Source: DASQGA01 sp038209555
GTDB taxonomy: Bacteria; Actinomycetota; Thermoleophilia; Gaiellales; Gaiellaceae
Reading direction: 5' to 3'
Assembly (NCBI GenBank): GCA_038209555.1
Contig: JBBQXP010000029.1
Location: forward strand, 1-29,330
Length of the DNA stretch: 29,330 nt
Within the stretch, counting starts at the first letter, position 1. Each line of letters begins with the position of its first letter. The position numbers and the translations under genes were made by a program. The notes beneath the pieces were generated by a model. That model saw only the letters and a list, made by a program, of their open reading frames with translations. It had not been told where the DNA came from and did no database searches. Shown here in pieces: positions 22,548-29,330 of this stretch.

Positions 22548-24779
22548 CTAGTCGTTCGAAGCCGCGGTGGTCGTCGGCGGCGAAGGCGGGGGGGAAGTCG
22601 TGTCTGCGGGAGGCGCAGTGTCCGTGGCACCGCCGCCGGTGTCGGTCTCGCCGGAGGAGGTCGTCTCGTCCTTCTTCTTGCCGCCGTCGCAGTTGCTCGT
22701 ACAGGGCGGCGGGCCGTAGTAGGCGTACTGGCCGTGGAACGGTTGCCAGACCTCGGGCTGAGACGGATACGGGAACTCGGCGGCGGGGGAGGCGCCGATG
22801 GCGGCAACCATGAAGTCGTGCCAGATCTGTGCCGGGAACGTGCCGCCGGCAACCCTGATCCCATGCACGTTCGTCATCGGGATCTGGGCTCGTGGATAGC
22901 CAACCCAGACCGCTGTCGCAAGCATGGGCGTGTAACCCACGAACCAGGCATCCGCGAAGTCATCCGCGGTGCCCGTCTTTCCCGCCGCCGGCCGGCCGAA
23001 GTTGGCCGCGGTGCCGGTGCCGGCCAGGATGTTCTGCTGCAGGATCTTGGTCACCTCGTAAGCGACGCCGTCCCTGAAGACCCGCTTGCGCTTGGGCTTT
23101 CCCCAGCCGGCGCCGGTATCGACCCTGCCGGTCGGGAGCACGACCTTCTTGATCGCCATCGGCTCGGAGTAGATGCCGCCGGCGGCGAGCGTCGCATAGG
23201 CGGAAGCCATGTCGAGCACGGAGACGGAGTTCGTACCGAGCCCGACCGACGCGACCGGCTCGAGCCGCGTCTTGATCCCCATCTCGTGCGCGATTTTGAC
23301 AACGTTCTCCGGGCCGACGTCGAGCGTCAGCCGCGCGTAGACGGTGTTGTCCGAGCGAAGCGTCGAGGACGCGATCGTCGAGGGACCGTAGTAGTCACCA
23401 GCGTAAGTGGCGACGTCCCAGGGCTCGCTGAGAGGATCCGGCTGCCAGTGGAACGGCGCCGAGAGGTACATGGTCGAGTTCGGGTTGATGCCCTGGTGGA
23501 TCGCCTCTGTCAGAACGAAGGTCTTGAACGATGAGCCGGCCTGGCGCGTGCCTTGCGCGGCGAGGTTGAACTGGACGCCGCGCCGCCCGGGAATCACGGC
23601 CGTCATCGCCCTGATGGCGCCGTTTTTCGGGTTGATTGAGACGACCGCAGAGGCGGGGTCGGTGCGCTCGGTCAGGTTCTCTTTGACCGCCCGCCGTGCC
23701 GCCGCCTGGAAGCGAGGATCGATTGTCGCGTAGACCTTGAGCCCGCCGCTTCTGACCGTGGAGACGCCGTACTTCGCAATCAGGAGATCGCGGACGTAGC
23801 CGAAGAAGAACGGCTCGCGGATCTTCGTGTAGATCTGGCCTCGCCGCAGCTTCAGCCGCTTGGCGGCAGCCTGCTCATACTCAGCCTGGGTGATATTCCC
23901 GGCGACCAGCATGGCACGGAGCACCTCGTTCCGTCGTCGCACCGCCTCGTCGGGCCGCGCGAAGGGGTCGTAGACCGAAGGAGCCTGCGGGAGCCCGGCA
24001 AGCAGGGCGGCCTCCGCAAGCCCGAGCTTCTTGGCCGGCTTCGAAAAGTACGTCTGCGAGGCGGCCTCGATGCCGTAGGCGTGGTTCCCGAAGTACACCT
24101 GGTTCAGATAGGTCTGGAGGATCCTGTCCTTCGGCCAGGCGTCATCGAGCTTGAGTGCCAGGCAGGCCTCCTTCGTCTTCCGCTTCAGCGAGCGCTCGTT
24201 ACCGATGTAGAGGTTCCGGACAAGCTGCTGGGTGATGGTCGAGCCGCCCTCGACGATCCGACCGCTCTCCAGATTCTTGAAAGCGGCTCGGAAGATGCCG
24301 TGGAAGTCGAGTCCGCCGTGCTGGTAGAAGCGCCTATCCTCGATCGCCACCGTCGCCTCGCGAATCGAAGCCGACATCCGCTTGAGCTTGACTGGCTGCC
24401 GGTTCCGCTCGGCGGGAATGGCGCCTAGCGGCGTTCCGTCCGCGGCGTACACGAACGAGTTCTGTCCGAGGGTGACGGGCCGGAGCAGCTCGAGGCTGCA
24501 GCTGTTTCGAAACGCGCTGGCGCCGGTGAACGCCGCGGCAGTCAGAGCGGCCAGGATGGCGGCCGCACCGAGCCCGATGGTCAGGAGGACGAGGCGGCGC
24601 CGAGCAGCGTGGTGGCGCCTGCGTCGGTTCCGGTCGCGCCGCCGGTGGTTTGCATAGACGTTGACCGCCGGCCGTGACTTACCGTCGTTCCGAGGTCGTC
24701 CGTCGCCGTTCCCCGGGCGTCTGTTGCCGGGCCCGCCACGACTGTTTCCCTTTCCGTTTCCCCCCTGCGCGGGAGGCAT
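22548..24779 (-). CDS. Class A penicillin-binding protein (transglycosylase/transpeptidase)
   Basis: A 743-residue bifunctional peptidoglycan synthase. A glycine-, arginine- and asparagine-rich cytoplasmic tail (1-62) leads to a membrane helix (63-86). The GT51 domain has catalytic Glu147 in AIEDRRFYQHGG and VEGGSTITQQLVRNLY. The transpeptidase domain has the SxxK motif GSSFK (Ser416, Lys419), the SxN motif LRSDN and the KTG motif AAGKTGTADDFADAW. The C-terminus is a low-complexity Thr/Pro/Ser/Asp tail after a cysteine pair (PPPCTSNCDGG). I chose ATG 24779, which shares one base with the stop of the MscS gene (TGATG); the frame upstream lies in that gene. Confidence 0.95.
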   Translation of the reverse strand: MPPAQGGNGKGNSRGGPGNRRPGNGDGRPRNDGKSRPAVNVYANHRRRDRNRRRRHHAARRRLVLLTIGLGAAAILAALTAAAFTGASAFRNSCSLELLRPVTLGQNSFVYAADGTPLGAIPAERNRQPVKLKRMSASIREATVAIEDRRFYQHGGLDFHGIFRAAFKNLESGRIVEGGSTITQQLVRNLYIGNERSLKRKTKEACLALKLDDAWPKDRILQTYLNQVYFGNHAYGIEAASQTYFSKPAKKLGLAEAALLAGLPQAPSVYDPFARPDEAVRRRNEVLRAMLVAGNITQAEYEQAAAKRLKLRRGQIYTKIREPFFFGYVRDLLIAKYGVSTVRSGGLKVYATIDPRFQAAARRAVKENLTERTDPASAVVSINPKNGAIRAMTAVIPGRRGVQFNLAAQGTRQAGSSFKTFVLTEAIHQGINPNSTMYLSAPFHWQPDPLSEPWDVATYAGDYYGPSTIASSTLRSDNTVYARLTLDVGPENVVKIAHEMGIKTRLEPVASVGLGTNSVSVLDMASAYATLAAGGIYSEPMAIKKVVLPTGRVDTGAGWGKPKRKRVFRDGVAYEVTKILQQNILAGTGTAANFGRPAAGKTGTADDFADAWFVGYTPMLATAVWVGYPRAQIPMTNVHGIRVAGGTFPAQIWHDFMVAAIGASPAAEFPYPSQPEVWQPFHGQYAYYGPPPCTSNCDGGKKKDETTSSGETDTGGGATDTAPPADTTSPPPSPPTTTAASND

Positions 24780-25528
24780 CAGAGGAGGCCCTCTTGGCGG
24801 AGCCGGCGGTGCGCTGCCAGGCGCAGCGATGCCTCGAGGTCGGCTACCCGCGCCGGCTGCGCCCACGCCTCGATCCGCACGACGGCTCGGTCAGCCTCGA
24901 AGTCGGTCACGGTGATGTGTGGCTCGGTGTCAGGCATGGCGTCGGGTGCGCCTTCCGCCTCCTCGGCAACAAGGGCTAGCACTCGGTCGAGGTCAGACGA
25001 GATCGGTACTGGGATGGTGACCTCCGCGAGATGCTCCAAACGTGCGATGGTCGAGTTTTGGATCGTATCGGAGGCAAGCTTCTCGTTCGGGATGTAGAAA
25101 CGGGCACCGTTACCGGTTTGAAGGATCGTGTAGGTCAAGGCGATCTCCTGCACCGTCCCCGAAGCATCGGCAACCTTGACCTCGTCCCCGAGGCGGAGCG
25201 GTTGGGTGAACGCGATCATGATGCCGGACACGAAGTTCCCCAGGGTGGAGCGGGCCGCCATGCCGATGATAAGACCCACGACGGCGGAGGAAGCGAGAAT
25301 GCCTCCGGCTACCGCCCTGATCTCCGGAATCACAAGGAGAGCGCTCAAGACACCGAAGGCGACGATCGCCGCCACCACGCTTCGCCGGAGCACGCGGTAG
25401 CGCGTCATTGCCTGCGGCTCGAGCTTCAGCCGCCGGGTTAGCGCCCGGTCGGCAAGGCGCGCCACGGCGAGTGCGATGAGGACCACGGCGGCCGCTACAG
25501 CGGCACGCTTCCACCAGTCGGCGTCCAT
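24779..25528 (-). CDS. MscS-family small-conductance mechanosensitive channel
   Basis: A 249-residue protein with three membrane helices: about 8-26, 49-68 and the pore-lining helix AVAGGILASSAVVGLIIGMAA. It is followed by the family signature RSTLGNFVSGIMIAFTQPLRLGDEV and the beta domain (FYIPNEKL, STIARLEHLAEVTIPV). Such channels open under membrane tension and release solutes on osmotic downshift. It precedes the penicillin-binding protein gene with a 1-base overlap and follows the DUF2203 gene by 14 bases. Confidence 0.94.
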   Translation of the reverse strand: MDADWWKRAAVAAAVVLIALAVARLADRALTRRLKLEPQAMTRYRVLRRSVVAAIVAFGVLSALLVIPEIRAVAGGILASSAVVGLIIGMAARSTLGNFVSGIMIAFTQPLRLGDEVKVADASGTVQEIALTYTILQTGNGARFYIPNEKLASDTIQNSTIARLEHLAEVTIPVPISSDLDRVLALVAEEAEGAPDAMPDTEPHITVTDFEADRAVVRIEAWAQPARVADLEASLRLAAHRRLRQEGLL

Positions 25529-25542
25529 CCGGAGTCAGTTCT

Positions 25543-25947
25543 CTAGAACGGGAGCGGCTTCCTGCCTGCGAATCCCGCTTCGAGCGTGTGCCACCAGGAG
25601 ACGTCGGGTTCGCCGAGCCGCCAGCAGAGGAGCACGGTCGAGCCGTCGGCTGGATGCCGCGCCGGGAAATCGACGAGGCCCGTGTCCGGATCCTTGACCT
25701 GAACGCCGAGGCGGTCGAGCTCTTCGATCGCCTCGCGGAGCCGGTTCGAGGCGGCGGCAGCCTCCTCCTGGAGCAGGCCCACCGGGCCAGGGTGAAGCCC
25801 GCCGCCGTTTCCGGCCACTCGTGCGCGCACGGGAGCGAGGCGGAGCTCGAGCTCGGAGAGGCTTCGGCGCGCCGCCACGAGGCGCTCGACCGCGGACCTG
25901 ACAGTCGGCAGCGCGACGTTCGCTTCCTCCGGCGTGAAGAGCCGCAC
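25543..25947 (-). CDS. DUF2203 family protein
   Basis: A 134-residue small protein beginning VRLFTPEEANVALPTVR, the characteristic DUF2203 N-terminus. A helical stretch with SELELRL and EEAAAASNRLREAIEELDRLGVQVKD follows, and then the conserved C-terminal LVDFPARHPADGSTVLLCWRLGEPDVSWWHTLEAGFAGRKPL pattern, quoted here only in part: VDFPAR, LCWRLGE, WWH. Function is unknown. GTG 25947 is chosen because the domain begins there and the divergent gene starts 22 bases away; the longer frame to 26106 would overlap that gene. Confidence 0.88.
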   Translation of the reverse strand: MRLFTPEEANVALPTVRSAVERLVAARRSLSELELRLAPVRARVAGNGGGLHPGPVGLLQEEAAAASNRLREAIEELDRLGVQVKDPDTGLVDFPARHPADGSTVLLCWRLGEPDVSWWHTLEAGFAGRKPLPF

Positions 25948-25969
25948 GATCGGGATACTTCCTGATCGC

Positions 25970-26875
25970 GTGACCTTCCGCCGAACTGTCCTCCTCCTTC
26001 TCCTGACGGCTCTCGCCACCGCGGGATGCGGGGAGCGCGCGGAGCCAGTGGGTGACCTCTCCGTGGCATATCCGGTTCGGGTTGCGGGCGGCGGCGACGC
26101 TCCCACCGTGCTGCGGCGACCGCCGAAGCGAATCGTGGCCCTCGACCTGGGAGCGGTAGAGCTCCTCTCGAGAATGGGAGCCGGGGCGCGACTCGTCGGC
26201 CTGCCGTCCGGGGCGCCGGTCCCCGCAGGAGCGAAGGCGCAGACGGTCGTCCCGCCCAGTGGGCAGATCGACGTCCAGGGGATCGTGACGTTGCGGCCGG
26301 ACCTGATCGTCGCGACGCCCGATACGGATCCCGTCGACGTCTCCCGGGCTCAGCGGGAGAGCAGGGCCGCGCTCTACATCCAGCCTTCCGAGTCAGTCGA
26401 CGACGTCGCCAGGAGCGCGATCGAGCTTGGCTTCCTCGTCGCCGAGCCGGCGAAGGCCCGGGTGCTCGTAGCGGAGATGCGACGAAGCCTCGCCGATCTC
26501 GACGCGACGCTCGCCGACGTCCCAGAGCGAACGGTGTTCGTCGACACCGGCCTCTTCGTCACGGTGCCCACACGATCGCTTCTCGGCGACCTGATCAGGC
26601 GCGCGCGAGGGCGAAGCGTCGCCGGCCCGCGGCCGGGGCTCGAACCGTTCCCGCTCGGCCGCCTCGCGCGGCTCGACCCTGACGTCTATCTCGCCACCTC
26701 GGACACCCGGCTCACTCTGGCGCGGCTTCGCTCGAACCCCAAGACCAGGCGACTGCGCTCGGTTCGGGAGGGCCAGGTCCACATCCTTCCGGTCACCCTG
26801 GTCACGACCGCGGGCCCGCGGGTGCCCGAAGCGCTCGCCGAGATCGCCCACGCCCTCCATCCCGAGGCGTTCTAG
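25970..26875 (+). CDS. Periplasmic-binding-protein-like lipoprotein (BtuF/FecB type)
   Basis: A 301-residue exported protein. The N-terminus VTFRRTVLLLLLTALATAGC is a lipoprotein signal with Cys20 as the likely lipidation site; Thr at -3 is slightly atypical. The mature part is a helical-backbone solute-binding protein: PKRIVALDLGAVELLSRMG, LRPDLIVAT, a long linker helix, FVDTGLFVTVPTRSLLGDLI, and a C-terminal half ending VREGQVHILPV...PRVPEALAEIAHALHP. Such proteins bind metal chelates such as cobalamin or iron complexes. No permease or ATPase gene is adjacent, so the ligand cannot be named. GTG 25970 is chosen from the signal peptide. The next gene starts directly after the stop. Confidence 0.87.
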   Translation: MTFRRTVLLLLLTALATAGCGERAEPVGDLSVAYPVRVAGGGDAPTVLRRPPKRIVALDLGAVELLSRMGAGARLVGLPSGAPVPAGAKAQTVVPPSGQIDVQGIVTLRPDLIVATPDTDPVDVSRAQRESRAALYIQPSESVDDVARSAIELGFLVAEPAKARVLVAEMRRSLADLDATLADVPERTVFVDTGLFVTVPTRSLLGDLIRRARGRSVAGPRPGLEPFPLGRLARLDPDVYLATSDTRLTLARLRSNPKTRRLRSVREGQVHILPVTLVTTAGPRVPEALAEIAHALHPEAF

Positions 26876-27517
26876 ATGATCGTGGCCGCCGATCTCGACG
26901 TGGTCACACTCGACGCACTCGGAACGCTCGTCGAGCTCGCAGATCCCGTACCGGGCCTGCGCCGCGCGCTAGCTACACACGGGGTCGAGCGGGAGGACGC
27001 CGATGTCGCCGACGCGTTCGCCGCCGAGGTCGAGTACTACCTCCCCCGCGCGCACATCGGGAGCGATCCGGAGAAGCTCACAACGCTCCGGCAGGACTGC
27101 GCACGCGTCTTCCTCGAGGCGTGCCAAGCCGGCCTCGACCCCACGGTCTTCGCGCCCGACTTTGACGCCGCGATCGAATTTCGGCTCCTCCCGGATGTCG
27201 TCCCCGCGCTCGACGCGTTACAGGCGGCGGGCTTCTCGCTCGCCTGCGTCGCCAACTGGGATATCTCCCTGACCACCCACTTGGAGGGTCTCGGCCTTGC
27301 CCAGCGGTTTCATGCGACCGTAAGCTCTGCCGAGGCCGGGGCCCAGAAGCCGGATCCGCGACCGTTCGAGCTCGCGCTGGAGCGGCTGGGAGCCCAGGCG
27401 AGCCGGGCGATTCACTGCGGGGATTCCGACGCCGACCGGGAAGGGGCGGCACGAGCCGGGCTTGCGTTCGAGCCCGACCCTGTGGCTACGCTCCCGGAGC
27501 GACTGGGGATTCGATGA
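26876..27517 (+). CDS. HAD-superfamily hydrolase
   Basis: A 213-residue Rossmann-like phosphatase/dehalogenase-type protein. Motif I is TLDALGTLV with the nucleophile Asp; the second position that is usually Asp in phosphatases is Leu, as in haloacid-dehalogenase-like and HDHD3-like members (DAxGTL). Motif II is ACVANWD, motif III has the lysine in AGAQKPDPRPFE, and motif IV is IHCGDSDADREGA. The cap domain is helical (about 20-90). The substrate is unknown. ATG 26876 follows the previous stop with no gap and the stop overlaps the next ATG (ATGA), so the four + strand genes here form an operon. Confidence 0.9.
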   Translation: MIVAADLDVVTLDALGTLVELADPVPGLRRALATHGVEREDADVADAFAAEVEYYLPRAHIGSDPEKLTTLRQDCARVFLEACQAGLDPTVFAPDFDAAIEFRLLPDVVPALDALQAAGFSLACVANWDISLTTHLEGLGLAQRFHATVSSAEAGAQKPDPRPFELALERLGAQASRAIHCGDSDADREGAARAGLAFEPDPVATLPERLGIR

Positions 27518-28677
27518 GCGGGGACCGGAAGGCGGGCCTGCAGACACGGGCGATCCACTCGCCGCCCGCGCGCCACGCCGCAGGTGTCCCGGTGGTAGGC
27601 CCGATCGTTCCGGCCGCCACGTTCGCCTTCGAGACGGCCGCGGAGTTCGGCCGCGTCATGAGCGAGGAGGAGTACGGGTTTCTCTACGCCCGCCTTCGTA
27701 ATCCAACGGTCGAGGACCTGAACGCAGTCCTCGCCTCGCTCGAGGGAGCGGAGGCGGCACAGGCCTTCTCATCGGGCATGGCAGCGATCTCGGCCGCACT
27801 CGTGACGACCCTCGAAGCCGGCGACACGCTCCTCTGCGCACGTCAGCTCTACGGCAACACGTACTCGTTCATCGAGAAGCACCTGTCCCGCCTCGGTATC
27901 GAAGTCGTATACCTCGACGTGAGAGATCTACCCGCGTGGGAGCGCACTGCGCAAGTGCTCTATGTCGAGACGATCGCCAATCCCGCCGTCCCGATCGCCG
28001 ACCTACGGGCGCTCGCCGAGCGGAAGGGCGACGGCATTTTCATCGTTGACAACACCCTTGCATCACCAGTGCTCTGCCGTCCGCTCGAGCTCGGCGCCGA
28101 CATCGTCTGCGAATCGGCGACCAAGTACTTGAACGGCCACCACGATGTGACTGCCGGCGTGCTCGCGGGAAGCGCCGAGGTCGTTGCCCGCGCCCGCGAC
28201 CACCTCATCGACGTCGGCTCGGTCCTTGACCCGTTCCCCGCCTTTCTCCTTCGGCGAGGGCTGAAGACGCTCGCGCTTCGGATGGAGCGCGCGTCGAGCA
28301 ACGCCCTCGCTCTTGCACGCTTCCTCGAGAGCCACGGGAAGGTCGAACGTGTCCACTACGTCGGTCTCCCGAGTTACGAGCACTACGAGCTCGCCGCAAG
28401 ACAGCTCAACGACTCGGGCGGGATGCTGGCATTCGAGCTAGGCGGACGTGAGGCCGGCGAGCGGGTCATGGACGCGTTGGAGCTCTGCGCCCGCGCCACG
28501 AGTCTTGGCGGCGTTGACACCCTTGTCTCGCACCCGGCCTCCACGAGCCACCGGCAGTTCAGCCCAGCCCAGCTCACGGCGGCTGGAGTGTCCGAGGGCC
28601 TTCTGCGCGTGTCCGTAGGCTGTGAAGATGGAGACGATATCGTCGCCGACTTCGAGCAAGCCCTCGGCCGCCTCTAG
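27514..28677 (+). CDS. Cys/Met-metabolism PLP-dependent enzyme (cystathionine gamma-lyase/synthase family)
   Basis: A 387-residue fold-type I enzyme. The family residues are easy to see: LYARLRNPT (Tyr and Arg that bind the PLP phosphate), FSSGMAAISA, RQLYGNTYSF (active-site Tyr), YVETIANPA, FIVDNTLASPVLCRPLELGAD, and the PLP-lysine in SATKYLNGHHDV. The C-terminus has TSLGGVDTLVSHPASTSH and GLLRVSVGCED. Cystathionine gamma-lyase, gamma-synthase and methionine gamma-lyase share this pattern; the Asn in YGNTY argues against a classic methionine gamma-lyase, which has Cys there. Start ATG overlaps the HAD gene stop as ATGA. Confidence 0.94.
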   Translation: MSGDRKAGLQTRAIHSPPARHAAGVPVVGPIVPAATFAFETAAEFGRVMSEEEYGFLYARLRNPTVEDLNAVLASLEGAEAAQAFSSGMAAISAALVTTLEAGDTLLCARQLYGNTYSFIEKHLSRLGIEVVYLDVRDLPAWERTAQVLYVETIANPAVPIADLRALAERKGDGIFIVDNTLASPVLCRPLELGADIVCESATKYLNGHHDVTAGVLAGSAEVVARARDHLIDVGSVLDPFPAFLLRRGLKTLALRMERASSNALALARFLESHGKVERVHYVGLPSYEHYELAARQLNDSGGMLAFELGGREAGERVMDALELCARATSLGGVDTLVSHPASTSHRQFSPAQLTAAGVSEGLLRVSVGCEDGDDIVADFEQALGRL

Positions 28678-29330
28678 ATCGACGAGGCAGATAGGTCCTC
28701 TGGCGGCGTGGCTCGTTCTCGTCGCCCTGCAGATCGCGCTCGCGTTCTCGGCCACGAGCAACGACGACGCCGTCCGCGACACGGACCCGCTCTTCAGCTG
28801 GGAGCTCGCAATCGGCGGCACGATCGTCTACGCGATCGTGGTCGTGCTCACGTTTGCCATCGTCAAGTCGTATCCGATGAACGTCAGGGAGGCGCTTGGC
28901 CTCAAGCGGTTCGAGAGCCGCTGGATCTGGATCGCCTTGGGCGTCGCCGTGACCTCCCTGATCGTGGCTGCGATCTCGGAGCCGTTCCTGCATGGGGGTG
29001 AGGAGCAGGGCCTAGGGCCCGGCGCCTGGCAGCCCGACCGGGCGGGTGCATTCGTCGCGAATGCGCTTGTCGTCGTCCTGGTCGGTCCGTTCGCCGAGGA
29101 GCTCTTCTTCCGGGGCCTCGGGGTCCGCGTCCTTCGGTTTCTCGGCCCCGCGGTCGCGATCGGAGGAACTGCAATTCTCTTCGGGCTGGCCCACGGCATC
29201 CTCGGCGCTCTCCCCCCGCTCGTCTTCTTCGGAGCCGGCCTGGCCTGGGTTCGCTACCGCTCGGACAGCGTCTGGCCCGGTTTCATCTCGCACGCGGTCT
29301 TCAACGGCGCGGGGATCGCGATCGTAATCG
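28628..29330 (+). CDS. CPBP-family intramembrane metalloprotease, 3' end cut by window
   Basis: 234 residues are visible and the frame runs off the right edge. It has about six hydrophobic segments and all three motifs of the CPBP (CAAX protease/bacteriocin-processing) family: FAEELFFRG (Glu157, Glu158, Arg162), LFGLAHG (His189) and SHAVFN (His222, Asn226), so little of the catalytic part should be missing. Members cleave prenylated proteins or act in peptide maturation; the substrate here is unknown. ATG 28628 overlaps the upstream PLP-enzyme gene by 50 bases; no other ATG, GTG or TTG lies before the first membrane segment. Confidence 0.88.
   Translation, partial: METISSPTSSKPSAASRSTRQIGPLAAWLVLVALQIALAFSATSNDDAVRDTDPLFSWELAIGGTIVYAIVVVLTFAIVKSYPMNVREALGLKRFESRWIWIALGVAVTSLIVAAISEPFLHGGEEQGLGPGAWQPDRAGAFVANALVVVLVGPFAEELFFRGLGVRVLRFLGPAVAIGGTAILFGLAHGILGALPPLVFFGAGLAWVRYRSDSVWPGFISHAVFNGAGIAIVI

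Noticed and set aside
24745..24770. A GTTTCCCCC run resembling one arm of the ccmA-ccmB palindrome
   Set aside because: It lies in the low-complexity start of the penicillin-binding protein gene and has no complementary arm nearby, so it is not a second copy.

Overview
The window is high-GC DNA with GTG-rich starts, dense 4-nt stop/start overlaps and a gene set typical of Actinomycetota. The deep-branching class Thermoleophilia (Gaiellales/Solirubrobacterales) is my best guess, from a TreT-type trehalose synthase, a ccm cytochrome c maturation cluster next to hemAXCD, DUF2203, many lone RsbW-like proteins and M28-like membrane proteins. This placement is an inference from protein flavour, not from a marker gene such as rRNA.

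Layout. Positions 1-1273 (+) hold the end of an unknown gene, a tRNA-Phe(GAA) followed by a strong hairpin, and a lysine-rich hypothetical protein. From 18118 down to 1673 the minus strand carries an almost unbroken run. In transcription order it encodes an OmpR-type response regulator and histidine kinase, an HtrA-type protease, an orphan beta-class DNA methyltransferase, then (behind a sigma-B/F-like promoter) an RsbW-like anti-sigma factor, treT and otsA. It continues with moaC and moaB, ccmA, a candidate 46-aa ORF, ccmB, ccmC, ccmD, hemX, hemA, hemC and hemD, and ends with a SAM hydroxide adenosyltransferase, a SAM-dependent methyltransferase and a cupin. Most junctions from moaC onward overlap or are only a few bases apart, which points to translational coupling. 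An M28-like membrane protein lies on + (18165-20063). A minus block (25947-20067) follows with DUF2203, an MscS channel, a class A penicillin-binding protein, a GT-C glycosyltransferase and moeA. The last block (+, 25970-end) has a solute-binding lipoprotein, a HAD hydrolase, a Cys/Met-metabolism PLP enzyme and a CPBP membrane protease cut by the window edge.

How the genes work together. The central run joins stress physiology (anti-sigma factor, trehalose), molybdenum cofactor synthesis, heme synthesis (HemA, C, D) and heme delivery to cytochromes c (CcmA-D). CcmE, CcmF and CcmH, HemB/HemL and OtsB are not in the window.

The points most worth a second look are: a 46-aa reading frame that joins ccmA to ccmB through ATGA overlaps at both ends and is made largely of hairpins, one of them covering the ccmB start codon; a SAM hydrolase frame with no ATG/GTG/TTG start, whose only plausible near-cognate start lies in a CTGA overlap with hemD; a GTTT-N15-GGGTAT promoter ahead of the anti-sigma/trehalose genes; and an M28-like protein lacking the catalytic glutamate pair. 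I saw no CRISPR array, insertion sequence, phage or defence island.
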